NCBI RefSeq assembly: GCF_002909445.1
Contig: NZ_PPXC01000009.1
Span: forward strand, 62,001 to 126,000
Direction: 5' to 3'
Length of the DNA: 64,000 nt
DNA from: Arthrobacter glacialis
GTDB lineage: Bacteria > Actinomycetota > Actinomycetes > Actinomycetales > Micrococcaceae
The notes below the pieces were generated by a model. That model worked only from the letters and a program-made list of their open reading frames with translations. It was not told the origin of the DNA and did no database searches. Position numbers and translations under genes: made by a program. The number at the start of each line of letters is the position of its first letter. Position 1 is the stretch's first letter. Positions 10,453 through 18,513 of the stretch are shown here, one piece after another.

Positions 10453-11148
10453 GTGGCCGATCTGATTGACACGACCGAAATGTATTTGCGGACCATCCTG
10501 GAGTTGGAAGAAGAGAACATTGTGGCCCTGCGGGCACGCATTGCCGAACGCCTGCACCACTCAGGTCCCACAGTTTCCCAAACTATTGGACGCATGGAAC
10601 GTGACGGCCTGGTGATCGTCTCCGGTGATCGGCACCTGGAACTGACCCCTGCCGGCCGGGACAAAGCCACCCGCGTGATGCGTAAACACCGGCTTGCTGA
10701 GAGGCTGCTCTCCGATGTGATCGGGTTGGACTGGGCCTACGTCCATGAGGAAGCCTGCCGCTGGGAACACGTCATGAGCGAGCGGGTGGAACAGCGCTTG
10801 TTTGACCTCCTGGGCCGGCCCGAAGAATCCCCCTATGGCAATCCCATTCCCGGGCTTGAAGAACTTGGCGGGGAGATCTCGCCCTTGTTTGCCGCGGGAC
10901 TCGTCACACTGGTTGATGCCATGAGCAGTTACTCCCCGGAGCAGCAAGTGATCATCCACCGGCTTTCTGAGCGCATCCAGGTGGATCCGGAATTGTTGGT
11001 CCAGCTTGACGAAGGCGGGCTGCGCCCGGGCGCACAGATTTCCTTGGCCCAGGTCGGGGAGTACATTTCGGTCCGCGTGCCGGGGATCGAAGGGGCGTTG
11101 GAACTGCCGCCCGAGGTGGCTTCCCATATCTTCGTCTCCATGAGTTGA
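10453..11148 (+). CDS. DtxR/IdeR-family metal-dependent transcriptional regulator
   Basis: 231 aa. It has an N-terminal winged helix-turn-helix (MADLIDTTEMYLRTILELEE, with recognition helix HHSGPTVSQTIGRMERDGLV), a dimerisation and metal-binding domain (HRLAERLLSDVIGLDW, VHEEACRWEHVMSERVEQRL) and a C-terminal SH3-like domain. Length and motifs fit full-length IdeR/DtxR repressors that sense Fe(II) or Mn(II). The GTG start is preceded by AGGAG (AACAGGAGGATACTGCC). IdeR and MntR-type roles cannot be separated from sequence alone; an MbfA-like iron protein gene is elsewhere in the window. Confidence 0.92.
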   Translation: MADLIDTTEMYLRTILELEEENIVALRARIAERLHHSGPTVSQTIGRMERDGLVIVSGDRHLELTPAGRDKATRVMRKHRLAERLLSDVIGLDWAYVHEEACRWEHVMSERVEQRLFDLLGRPEESPYGNPIPGLEELGGEISPLFAAGLVTLVDAMSSYSPEQQVIIHRLSERIQVDPELLVQLDEGGLRPGAQISLAQVGEYISVRVPGIEGALELPPEVASHIFVSMS

Positions 11149-11235
11149 CTCACAGTTATTGATAACTAAGGTAACGGAATTATTACGTTTACCGCTCGTA
11201 CCGTATAGTAATAAACAGGCGCTGTAATCAAAGCG

Positions 11236-11490
11236 TTACCGTTGGGCGACACCGAACCTTGCCTTCGCACAACGGACAGCAATCATTTAGGCAAGGGCGG
11301 GGGAACCACTTTCGGCAGGCTTGCAGCCTGCCTTGGGGTGAAGCCCGTCATCGAAAACACAGCAAACTATTCGCTGACACTGTCCTTTTGGGCAGTGCCT
11401 TGGATAGATCTGTGTCTCGAGGCTGGGCCGGATCAAAAGTTTCACTCTCTGATCCGAATCCGACAGCTAACTCCGCAGGTGCATCAAAGA
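11236..11490 (+). promoter_or_regulatory. c-di-AMP (ydaO/yuaA-type) riboswitch, copy 1
   Basis: The leader of the M23 peptidase gene contains the conserved blocks of the ydaO class in order: GCGGGGGAACCA near 11297, TTGGGGTGAAGCC near 11333, and CCGAATCCGACAGCTAAC near 11454 followed by CCGCAGG. A hairpin lies between the first two blocks (GGCAGGCTTGCAGCCTGCC). Outer borders are approximate. In Actinobacteria this riboswitch commonly controls cell-wall hydrolases and Rpf proteins and turns expression off when c-di-AMP is high. Confidence 0.9.
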
Positions 11491-11500
11491 GAGGTTTTTA

Positions 11501-12310
11501 GTGTCAGAAGATAAGCAGCGGGGACGCCGTCGGGCGTCGTCGCCGGCTACTCATGAGCTCGTAGTTATGACCGGCAGCCGCCGCGAAGCACTTGCCGTTG
11601 AGCGCGCCAATTCATCATCGAGCGTTTCCGTAGCCGCTTTGCTGCGTGCCGGAGCCGCCAGCGGTGCAGGCCAAAAAATGGGCGTCGCCATGGCCGCCAC
11701 GGGCTTGGTCCTGGCCGTCACCTTGCCCTCGGCCCAGGCGGTTGACCAGCAGCCGATGGAACCGGAATTTGCCGCTTCGGCGCAGACTCTGGTCAGTGCA
11801 TCCGCTGATATCCCGATCACTTTTGCGGCTCCGGAAATTGGCAGCAAATTGAACCCCGATGGCCAGCTGAAGGAAACGTTGCAGGTCAACGCCTCCAACG
11901 TCGCCCCCGCCGCCTCCAAGGGAACGCTGTCAGCGCCGCTGAAAGTCCTGGCTCCAAGCTCTCCCTTTGGTGACCGCGTAAGCCCCATCACAGGCCAGAT
12001 TGATGAACACCACACCGGCCAGGACTTCGCTGTTGCGAGCGGCACCGAAGTGCTTGCGGCCGCCGGCGGAACCGTTACCTTTTCGGGCTGGCACACCTAC
12101 GGTGGCGGCAACAGGGTAGTGGTGGACCACGGCAACGGGCTCTCAACCTCCTACAACCACATGAGTAGCAATTCAGTCAAGGTTGGCCAAAAGGTTGAGC
12201 GGGGCGAACTGGTAGGCATCAGCGGCTCCACCGGTGCATCGACCGGCCCCCACCTGCACTTCGAGGTTATCGTCAACGACGAAACTGTCGATCCCATGGG
12301 CTGGCTTTAA
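11501..12310 (+). CDS. Secreted M23-family metallopeptidase (LytM-type cell-wall hydrolase)
   Basis: 269 aa. GTG start with AGAGAGG 6 nt upstream, directly after a c-di-AMP riboswitch. The N-terminus is long and basic (KQRGRRRASSPATHE) before a hydrophobic segment (MGVAMAATGLVLAVTLPSAQA) that should act as a signal peptide or anchor. The C-terminal peptidase domain has the zinc-binding H-x4-D motif (HHTGQDF) and HLHFEV, with the gly-rich loop between. It is expected to cleave peptidoglycan cross-bridges outside the cell. The riboswitch ties production to c-di-AMP and so to turgor and wall stress. Confidence 0.92.
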   Translation: MSEDKQRGRRRASSPATHELVVMTGSRREALAVERANSSSSVSVAALLRAGAASGAGQKMGVAMAATGLVLAVTLPSAQAVDQQPMEPEFAASAQTLVSASADIPITFAAPEIGSKLNPDGQLKETLQVNASNVAPAASKGTLSAPLKVLAPSSPFGDRVSPITGQIDEHHTGQDFAVASGTEVLAAAGGTVTFSGWHTYGGGNRVVVDHGNGLSTSYNHMSSNSVKVGQKVERGELVGISGSTGASTGPHLHFEVIVNDETVDPMGWL

Positions 12311-12409
12311 TTCATTCACAGGCAACTTTTGATTACGACTTAGTCACACGACCGTGACCTGAACGTGACATTGCCAAAAATCTGTTGTAACGTCGTAATC
12401 GCGCCAACT

Positions 12410-12652
12410 TCGAATCAAGCGGGCGTCCATGAGTGGATTGCCTAGCTCTGCCACTGCTCGTGGTCCGTTCGTATCAATCGTCTGGCAGGGGCGGGGGAAC
12501 CAATAATCGGGCTTCGCATTTATTGCAGAAGTCCTTGGGGTGAAGCCGCGAAGCGTTAAACCACGCATAAGAAATGTTTCTTTGTGTGCGCCATAACGTG
12601 GAGCGGCCGGGTGACTCCCATCCGAATCCGACAGCTTACCTCGCAGGCATTG
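12410..12652 (+). promoter_or_regulatory. c-di-AMP (ydaO/yuaA-type) riboswitch, copy 2
   Basis: A second, diverged copy with the same ordered blocks: GCGGGGGAACCAA at 12491, TTGGGGTGAAGCC at 12535, a GAGCGGCCGGGTGA region at 12601 and CCGAATCCGACAGCTTAC at 12622 followed by CTCGCAGGC. The variable peripheral stems differ from copy 1, which argues for conserved function rather than recent duplication. Outer borders are approximate. It precedes the NlpC/P60-like gene by about 15 bp. Confidence 0.88.
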
Positions 12653-12667
12653 GGAGAGGAAACCTTC

Positions 12668-13450
12668 TTGGCTTCAAATACTGCCCTTGGGCGCCACCGC
12701 GCCGAGGTTGTTAAGTCCAGCCCGATCTCCACCCTCACGAAAGCCGTCAGCTTCAACGTCGGCGGGGTTGGTCGTCAGGCGGCTGTTATCGCAGCTGCAT
12801 CAGGTTTGGTACTTACATCCGGTATCGCAGCAAACGCGGCTACTCCCACGGTGGAGCGCGCTTCTGACGGTGCCACTACGCTGAACATGAAGACGGAACT
12901 TGCGTCCGCCATCACAGCAGCTTCCACGGTGAAGATCTCCTTCGCCACCCCCGCAATCACCTCCACCCCGGCCCCTGTTGTTGAGGCTCCGGTAGTTGTA
13001 GAGGCAAAGAGCAGCGACGTTGTTGCAGCACCAGTTGTAGAAGAGGCAGTGGCACCCGCCGCAGCACCGGTTGCAACGGTAACCACAACGGCCCCTGCAG
13101 CACAGCCTGTTACCCAGAGCGGGATTGGCGCAACCATTGCCAGCGCCGCCTTGGCTCAGATTGGCGTTGCCCAGGACTGCACAGCACTTGCCAGCAACTC
13201 CTTGGCTGCCGCTGGAATTAACTTCCACGACTGGCCCGCTGGCTACTTGAGCTTGGGTCGTACGGTTTCCGCAGCCGAAGCTCAGCCCGGTGACTTGATT
13301 TACTATGCAGATGGCGGCATGGGCATGGCCCACATCGCTGTTTACATTGGCAACGGCCAGGCCGTACACGGTGGATGGGGCGGCGGCATGACCGCTGTCT
13401 TCTCCGCCAACGTCGGTTCAGGCCCCGTTTTCATCGCCATGGGTCACTAA
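12668..13450 (+). CDS. Secreted NlpC/P60-like peptidoglycan endopeptidase
   Basis: 260 aa from a TTG start that has GAGAGGA about 8 nt upstream; the longer ATG-initiated frame would start inside the riboswitch and was rejected. A basic N-terminus precedes a hydrophobic signal (AAVIAAASGLVLTSGIAANA). Next comes a Val/Pro/Ala-rich linker of about 100 residues, then an NlpC/P60-type catalytic domain. That domain has the Cys in AQDCTALASNSL and the His in MAHIAVYIGNGQAVHGG. The catalytic Cys normally sits in a DCSGL context; here it reads DCTAL. The second His cannot be assigned with certainty. Separate c-di-AMP riboswitch control parallels the upstream M23 gene. Confidence 0.85.
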   Translation: MASNTALGRHRAEVVKSSPISTLTKAVSFNVGGVGRQAAVIAAASGLVLTSGIAANAATPTVERASDGATTLNMKTELASAITAASTVKISFATPAITSTPAPVVEAPVVVEAKSSDVVAAPVVEEAVAPAAAPVATVTTTAPAAQPVTQSGIGATIASAALAQIGVAQDCTALASNSLAAAGINFHDWPAGYLSLGRTVSAAEAQPGDLIYYADGGMGMAHIAVYIGNGQAVHGGWGGGMTAVFSANVGSGPVFIAMGH

Positions 13451-13465
13451 GAACTTTTTATACCC

Positions 13466-13495
13466 AATAAACCCCGTCCTTGGACGGGGTTTATT
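13466..13495 (+). terminator. Rho-independent terminator after the NlpC/P60-like gene
   Basis: A 14-bp perfect stem (AATAAACCCCGTCC and its complement) with a 2-nt loop and T-rich 3' flank. Confidence 0.88.
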
Positions 13496-13576
13496 GCTTT
13501 AAACGCCGCGCGCCAGCCCGTGAGGCTCCGTTGGTGCGCGGTAGCATGGCCACATGCTGACTTTGACCCCACACCC

Positions 13577-14308
13577 ATGCAGGCAGTGATTTTGGCCGGT
13601 GGGCTCTCCCGGCGTCTGGGTGGTGTGCCCAAGGCAGGTCTCCTCGTGGAAGGCAGCACGTTGCTGGCCCGCACAGTTGCGGCTGCGGCGGCGGTGATCG
13701 CCGCCCAGGAAGCGAGTCTGCAAACTCCGGGACGGATTTTTGACCCGGCCGCAGTGCAGGGTGAGGTGGGTGCCCAGGCCCGCATCGCCGTCGTAGGTCC
13801 CGTGGAGAGCATTGCCAGGTGGCTGGGAACAGTGGAACTGGGTGAGCTAGTGGTGGCCGTGCAGGAAGATCCGCCTTATGCCGGCCCTGCAGCGGGAATC
13901 GCTGCCGGATTGGCTGCCCTGCCACGCAGCGAGGACCCTGCAGAAAGGGTCCTGATTCTGGCGTGTGATATGCCTGCGGCTGCTGAGGTGGCCCAACTCC
14001 TGCTCGCAGCGGATGGCCTTGAGGCGGACAGCCCTGAAGCAGGCAGCGCTGCGCCACCACACGCCGTGCTAGCCGTGGACAACGGCCGGCTGCAGCCGCT
14101 GGCAGGAATCTACCCCGTGCGGCAGTTACTGGCTGCCGTTGATGCGGCGCGGGTGTCACAGCGGCTGGCGAACGCGTCCGTGCGCTCACTCATTGCTAGT
14201 GTGGCTATCAAGGAATGTGCTGTCCCTGCGGGAATCACCGCGGACATCGACACGTGGGATGACGCCCGCAGCCACGGCATTGCGGTGCCCGGCGGCGGAC
14301 AGGAATGA
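13577..14308 (+). CDS. MobA-like molybdenum cofactor guanylyltransferase
   Basis: 243 aa from ATG at 13577 (MQAVILAGGLSRRLGGVPKA); an open frame continues 5' to a GTG at 13520 but adds non-conserved residues. The NTP-transferase signature LAGGxSxRxGxxxK is present, although the usual Asp before Lys (GxDK) is replaced (GGVPK). A middle segment (EDPPYAGPAAGIAAGLAAL) and ILACDMP match the nucleotidyltransferase fold. The family attaches GMP to molybdopterin to make the MGD form used by DMSO-reductase-type enzymes such as the one encoded nearby at 18.5-20.8 kb. Its last codons overlap the DUF6457 gene (ATGA). Confidence 0.8.
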   Translation: MQAVILAGGLSRRLGGVPKAGLLVEGSTLLARTVAAAAAVIAAQEASLQTPGRIFDPAAVQGEVGAQARIAVVGPVESIARWLGTVELGELVVAVQEDPPYAGPAAGIAAGLAALPRSEDPAERVLILACDMPAAAEVAQLLLAADGLEADSPEAGSAAPPHAVLAVDNGRLQPLAGIYPVRQLLAAVDAARVSQRLANASVRSLIASVAIKECAVPAGITADIDTWDDARSHGIAVPGGGQE

Positions 14309-14616
14309 GGAACCAGTTGGAAAATCAGGACCAGATTCTGCAGGCGTGGATGACCAAGCTGCAAGAAGCTTTTGAGATTGCCGACATTGAGGTGGACATC
14401 CAGGGCGTGTTGAATGTTGCCGGCGTGGCAGCGCACTCGATTGTTCGCCCTGCCGCACCCCTGACCACCTTTGTGGCAGGGTTGGCGGCAGGCTTGGCCG
14501 CAGGGTCCGGGCAGACGGATGAGGCCACGGCCATGAAGGCGGCCCTGGGGCTGGCCAAGTCCCTGGCAGCGGCAGAACGGGCCGAGCCTGCGCCCGGCAC
14601 ACCAGCTGAACAATAA
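14305..14616 (+). CDS. DUF6457 domain-containing small protein
   Basis: 103 aa, starting on an ATGA overlap with the mobA-like gene. The sequence is helical: an opening LQAWMTKLQEAFEIADIEVD, an Ala/Gly-rich core (AGVAAHSIVRPAAPLTTFVA) and an Ala-rich tail. This matches the small DUF6457 proteins found in actinobacterial molybdopterin clusters. No catalytic residues are apparent. Its placement between mobA-like and moeA genes suggests an accessory role in Moco synthesis or insertion, which is inference. Confidence 0.78.
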   Translation: MRNQLENQDQILQAWMTKLQEAFEIADIEVDIQGVLNVAGVAAHSIVRPAAPLTTFVAGLAAGLAAGSGQTDEATAMKAALGLAKSLAAAERAEPAPGTPAEQ

Positions 14617-14620
14617 CCCC

Positions 14621-15829
14621 ATGGATTCCACGCCGGCAGAAACGCCACGCATGTTGCCGCATACATGGGATGAGGCCAGGGCGCTTGCCTACGCGCTCCC
14701 CGAGGCGCTGCCGGCCCACCCTGTGCCACTGGCGGAGGCCATGGGCCGGATATTGTTAGGCGATCTGCAGGCACTGAACCCCATGCCCCACTACGCCTCA
14801 TCCGCCATGGACGGATGGGCGGTTGCGGGCAGCCCGCCGTGGATCTTTGCCCAAGAGGGGCGCCGGCTCGTGGCCGGGCAGGCGATTCCCATTGTCACGG
14901 GCGGCTTGATCCCCGCCGGTGCCAAGGCTGTTTTACGCAGCGAGTCGGGCCAGGTTAAGAACGACGACGACGGCCTGCCAGTTTTGGTTCTTGGCCCCGA
15001 GTCCCGGCCTGGGGAACCCAAAAACGGCCAGCACATCCGCCCCGTGGCACAAGAGGCTGCCCTGGCTGAGGTTTTGATTAAATCCGGCACCACCCTGAAC
15101 CCGGCCCACATTTCCCTGGCCGCCTTGGGCGGGTCTGATGAACTCCATGTTTTGGGCAAGCCGATGGTCAAGCTGGTGCTGACAGGCGATGAGGTGATCG
15201 CGTCCGGGATTCCGGAACCTGGCGCGGTACGCGACGCTTTTTCGCCGCTGTTGCCGGCCGTGGTGACTCTTTTGGGCGGCCAGGTGGTGGGTCTGGAGCG
15301 GGCCAACGACACCCTTGAGTCCGTCTTGGCGGCCCTGGAAGAATCGCCCGATAATCCCGCCGATGTCCTGATCACCACGGGGGCCACGGGAAACTCCTCA
15401 GCGGATTTTCTGCGCCGTGCCATTGCAGCAATGGGCGGCACCATCCACATCAACAGCATCGCCATGCGCCCAGGCCACCCCACCTTGCTGGCCGAGCTGC
15501 CCGACGGCCGCTTCCTGGTGGGCCTGCCCGGCAATCCCCTGGCGGCCGTGGTGGCGCTGCTGAGTGTGGCCGCCCCCTTGCTGGCAAAACTGGGCAGCGC
15601 CCCCATGCCAGACACCTTTGAGGTCCCCTGCGGTACACCCATCAAGGAATTCCAGGGCCCCACCAGACTCATGCCGTACCGACTGGTGTACGGGCTGGCA
15701 TCGCCGTGCGCGCACACGGACTCCGCCATGATGCGGGGCCTGGCCGCTGCCGACGGCATCATGGTGGTCCCGCCCCATGGGGCCAAAATGGGGGAGACCC
15801 TCACAGCTTTCGCGCTGCCATGGAAGTAG
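14621..15829 (+). CDS. moeA: Molybdopterin molybdotransferase
   Basis: 402 aa. MoeA inserts molybdate into adenylylated molybdopterin. Seen here: the N-terminal domain with MPHYASSAMDGWAV, a central domain with LVLTGDEVIASG and an ITTGATGNSSADFLRRAIAA segment, and MRPGHPTLLA and VGLPGNPLAAVVALL in the last part. The canonical TTGGxSxGxxD stretch is altered to TTGATGNSSAD, which is worth noting but common in divergent actinobacterial MoeA. It starts 5 bp after DUF6457 and overlaps the next gene by 10 bp, so this is one operon. Confidence 0.9.
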   Translation: MDSTPAETPRMLPHTWDEARALAYALPEALPAHPVPLAEAMGRILLGDLQALNPMPHYASSAMDGWAVAGSPPWIFAQEGRRLVAGQAIPIVTGGLIPAGAKAVLRSESGQVKNDDDGLPVLVLGPESRPGEPKNGQHIRPVAQEAALAEVLIKSGTTLNPAHISLAALGGSDELHVLGKPMVKLVLTGDEVIASGIPEPGAVRDAFSPLLPAVVTLLGGQVVGLERANDTLESVLAALEESPDNPADVLITTGATGNSSADFLRRAIAAMGGTIHINSIAMRPGHPTLLAELPDGRFLVGLPGNPLAAVVALLSVAAPLLAKLGSAPMPDTFEVPCGTPIKEFQGPTRLMPYRLVYGLASPCAHTDSAMMRGLAAADGIMVVPPHGAKMGETLTAFALPWK

Positions 15830-16773
15830 GGGCCGGGGACGCGGCGTCCTTGGACGCAGTCGCCGGAGAGGCTGCGGCCGGGGCACTTCGCCATGGTGAC
15901 GTGAGCGGTCAGCCGGTTTCCTTCGGCTGCGCCGACGGGCGGGTGTTGCACGGGCATGAATTTGTGGTGCCCAGCGGTGTTGGTCAGCGCGGCACTGTTG
16001 TCATTGGCAGTGCCACAGGAGTGCTGGCCAACTATTACCACCGCTACGCAGCCTTCCTCGCGGCCCACGGCTTCGCCGCTGTCACCTTTGACTACAGGGG
16101 GATTGGCCAGTCCCGCGGCGGATCATTGCGCGGTCAAAACCAGCGCTGGTTTGAATGGGGGTCGGCGGACATTGATGCCGTACTGGCATGGGCCCTGGAG
16201 CGTTCACAGGGCTTGCCGGTGAACTTTGTGGGGCACAGCTTTGGCGGCGTTGGCGTGGGGTTGGCGGCAAGCGCCAGCAAGCTGTCCCGCATCCTGACGG
16301 TGGGCGGGCAGCACGCATACTGGCGTGACTTTAGCTTCCGGTACAAAATTGACCACGCCGTGCGGTGCCTAGTCACGGTGCCGCTGGTGGCCGTGGTTGG
16401 CTATTTTCCGGCCAAGCGCCTGGGCGTCATGGAGGATCTCCCGCGCGGCGTGGCCTTGGACTGGGCACGGTCCCACAAGGACTTTATTGCTGCGGCGCCC
16501 GCTGGCTCTGAACGTGATGCCCTGCGCGCGAACCAGTTGGCCGTTACGGCTCCCATCCTGGCCGTGGCGCCTCATGACGACCACTACGCCACCATGGCCG
16601 CCATGGAACGGGCCGTTGCATACACACCCAACAGCGCCGCCCGCATCATCCACCTGCGCCCGGAAGACTATGGGGAGTCCGCCATGGGCCATTTCGCCTT
16701 GTTCCACAGCAGATACAGGCACACGTTCTGGGAACAATCGCTGGGATGGCTCCGCGACGGAAGCTGGGCGTAG
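15820..16773 (+). CDS. Alpha/beta-fold hydrolase
   Basis: 317 aa. The ATG at 15820 overlaps the last codons of moeA; longer in-frame starts lie fully inside moeA and were rejected. Features are the oxyanion region (GSATGVLANYYHRYA), VTFDYRGIGQSRGGS, the nucleophile elbow GHSFGG, a probable acid in APHDDHYA and a catalytic His in MGHFALFH. This is the serine-hydrolase (esterase or aminopeptidase-like) fold. Its substrate is not predictable. Translational coupling to moeA may be an operon accident rather than a Moco role. Confidence 0.82.
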   Translation: MEVGAGDAASLDAVAGEAAAGALRHGDVSGQPVSFGCADGRVLHGHEFVVPSGVGQRGTVVIGSATGVLANYYHRYAAFLAAHGFAAVTFDYRGIGQSRGGSLRGQNQRWFEWGSADIDAVLAWALERSQGLPVNFVGHSFGGVGVGLAASASKLSRILTVGGQHAYWRDFSFRYKIDHAVRCLVTVPLVAVVGYFPAKRLGVMEDLPRGVALDWARSHKDFIAAAPAGSERDALRANQLAVTAPILAVAPHDDHYATMAAMERAVAYTPNSAARIIHLRPEDYGESAMGHFALFHSRYRHTFWEQSLGWLRDGSWA

Positions 16774-16844
16774 ACGGGCAGGCGGGCAGTGCACCCCGCT
16801 CTCTCCCCAACGCTCGCGCAGTAGTGGGGCGTTTTTCCTCAACG

Positions 16845-17276
16845 CTATCGCAGCACGGAACTGAGCAACAGGCTGGTCTCACTGTTGACAACACCCGGGA
16901 TGGAACGGATCTTGCCCAGAACCTTGTCAAAATCTGCCAGGTTTTCCGCACCCAACTCTGCCACCAGGTCCCAGGCACCATTGGTGGTGTGCAAAGCGCG
17001 GATCTCGGCCAGCCCCTTCAGCTGGCCGATGACCTGGTCTGTGGCCCTGCCTTCCACTTCTATGAGGGAGATGGCGCGAATGGCTAAAGGATCCAGCTCA
17101 TCACGCACACGCACGGAGAAGCCAACCACAGTGCCGGAAGCCAGGAGCCTCTCAAGCCTGCTGTTGACGGTTGCCCGCGAAACGCCAAGCCGTCTTGCCA
17201 GGCCGGCCACGGGTTCTCGGCCGTTCTCACGAAGTGCTGACAGCAGTGCCCGGTCCAGATCATCAAGGGTGGTCAT
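16845..17276 (-). CDS. Lrp/AsnC-family transcriptional regulator
   Basis: 143 aa from the ATG at 17276 (MTTLDDLDRALLSALREN). It has an N-terminal helix-turn-helix (PVAGLARRLGVSRATVNSRL) and a C-terminal RAM/ligand domain (ISLIEVEGRATDQVIGQLKG, HTTNGAWDLVAELGA). It is divergent from an ornithine cyclodeaminase gene, a classical arrangement in which the Lrp-type protein controls the adjacent amino-acid catabolic gene. Ornithine, arginine or proline is the probable effector, by inference. Confidence 0.92.
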   Translation of the reverse strand: MTTLDDLDRALLSALRENGREPVAGLARRLGVSRATVNSRLERLLASGTVVGFSVRVRDELDPLAIRAISLIEVEGRATDQVIGQLKGLAEIRALHTTNGAWDLVAELGAENLADFDKVLGKIRSIPGVVNSETSLLLSSVLR

Positions 17277-17333
17277 GCGCAAATTGTATAGCGCGGTGCT
17301 ACATTCTGTGCACAAACCATGCGGAATGTGAGT

Positions 17334-17358
17334 GATTTGCCCATTGAACATGCAAATC
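17334..17358. promoter_or_regulatory. Inverted repeat, candidate operator of the Lrp regulator
   Basis: GATTTGC, 11 bp, then GCAAATC in the divergent promoter region of the Lrp and ornithine cyclodeaminase genes, about 40 bp before the cyclodeaminase start. A second, weaker pair (ACATTC and GAATGT, 17 bp apart) lies just upstream. Spacing between half-sites of about one and a half turns suits Lrp dimers. Function is inferred from position only. Confidence 0.5.
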
Positions 17359-17399
17359 GCTGCGCCGTACAGTGAAGGAAACTATGTGAAGGAAGCCCC

Positions 17400-18428
17400 A
17401 TGACGCGCTTTGTGGATGTTCAAAATATGATTCGCTGGGTTGCCGCGCGCGGTCCGGAAACCATTATGGCTGAGATGGTGGAATACCTTGCCGATGATTT
17501 TCGGCGGTGGGAGGAGTTTGACAAGACTCCTCGCGTGGCCAGCCACACCCCGTTTGGCGTGATTGAGCTGATGCCCACCGCCGACCATGACAGCTATGCC
17601 TTTAAGTACGTGAACGGCCACCCCTCAAACCCTATGCGTGGGTTTCAAACTGTCACGGCATTTGGTGTGCTGGCTGATGTGCACAATGGCTACCCAACGT
17701 TCATGTCGGAAATGACGCTATTGACGGCGCTGCGCACTGCTGCAACCTCGGCCATGGTGGCCAAGAAACTGGCCCGGACAGATTCCCGCCACCTCGCCCT
17801 AGTCGGCACCGGGAGCCAGTCCGAATTCCAGGCACTGGCGTTTCGCGGTGTTCTGGGGATTGAAAAACTTACGGTGTGGGATACCGACCCGGCGGCTATG
17901 GAGAAATTTGTGCGCAACATGCGCCCGCTTGGTTTTGACATCACCCTGGCCGAGTCGGCCATGGCAGCTGTCCGGGGGGCGGACATCATCACCACCTGCA
18001 CGGCAGACAAGACCAAGGCCACCATTCTCACCGCTGACATGGTGGAAGCGGGCGTCCACATCAATGCCATCGGTGGGGACTGCCCCGGCAAGACGGAACT
18101 TGAGGCCGCCATCCTGCAGAGAGGCAGTGTCTTTGTTGAGTTTGAGCCCCAAACCCGCATTGAGGGAGAAATTCAGCAGCTGCCCGTGGGATTTCCCGTC
18201 ACGGAGTTTTGGCGGGTGCTGTCCGGGCAGGCCGCTGGCCGCGTTGCCCGTGACCAGGTGACTATCTTCGACTCGGTGGGATTCGCTGTCGAGGATTTTT
18301 CGGCCCTGCGCTTTGTCCGCGATTCAGTGGACGGCACCGAGTTCTTCGCAGAGATTGACCTGGTGGCGAATCCCGCGAACCCCAAAGACCTGTTCGGCCT
18401 CATGGGCGTTCTGGCTCCCACCGGGTAA
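17400..18428 (+). CDS. Ornithine cyclodeaminase family protein
   Basis: 342 aa; NAD-dependent conversion of L-ornithine to L-proline and ammonia in the founding family. Visible: substrate region (KYVNGHPSNPMRGFQTV), the Rossmann motif GTGSQSEFQ, DIITTCTADK, and GGDCPGKTELE with an acidic residue equivalent to the catalytic Asp of the family. The family also includes mu-crystallin-like imine reductases and alanine dehydrogenases, so exact substrate is open. The divergent Lrp gene supports an ornithine/arginine catabolic role. Confidence 0.88.
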   Translation: MTRFVDVQNMIRWVAARGPETIMAEMVEYLADDFRRWEEFDKTPRVASHTPFGVIELMPTADHDSYAFKYVNGHPSNPMRGFQTVTAFGVLADVHNGYPTFMSEMTLLTALRTAATSAMVAKKLARTDSRHLALVGTGSQSEFQALAFRGVLGIEKLTVWDTDPAAMEKFVRNMRPLGFDITLAESAMAAVRGADIITTCTADKTKATILTADMVEAGVHINAIGGDCPGKTELEAAILQRGSVFVEFEPQTRIEGEIQQLPVGFPVTEFWRVLSGQAAGRVARDQVTIFDSVGFAVEDFSALRFVRDSVDGTEFFAEIDLVANPANPKDLFGLMGVLAPTG

Positions 18429-18483
18429 TGACCCCTGGCCGGAGCGGACGGCCCGGCACTCACGGCTGCGCGAGCGCCGGGGT

Positions 18484-18511
18484 AAGGAGGGGGCGGTCTG
18501 CCGCCGTCCTT
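18484..18511. terminator. Possible weak terminator between convergent genes
   Basis: An interrupted stem, AAGGA and GGCGG pairing with CCGCC and TCCTT around a TCTG loop, sits between the cyclodeaminase stop and the convergent oxidoreductase stop. There is no T-tract, so this is tentative. Confidence 0.4.
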
Positions 18512-18513
18512 GA

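Noticed and set aside
12584-12667. ATG-initiated extension of the NlpC/P60-like frame
   Set aside because: It lies inside the conserved 3' part of the riboswitch; the TTG start has a good ribosome site.
14791-16068. 425-codon open frame antisense to moeA and the hydrolase gene
   Set aside because: Shadow of moeA, whose motifs and operon context are clear; the antisense translation is Arg/Pro/Ser-rich with no domain.
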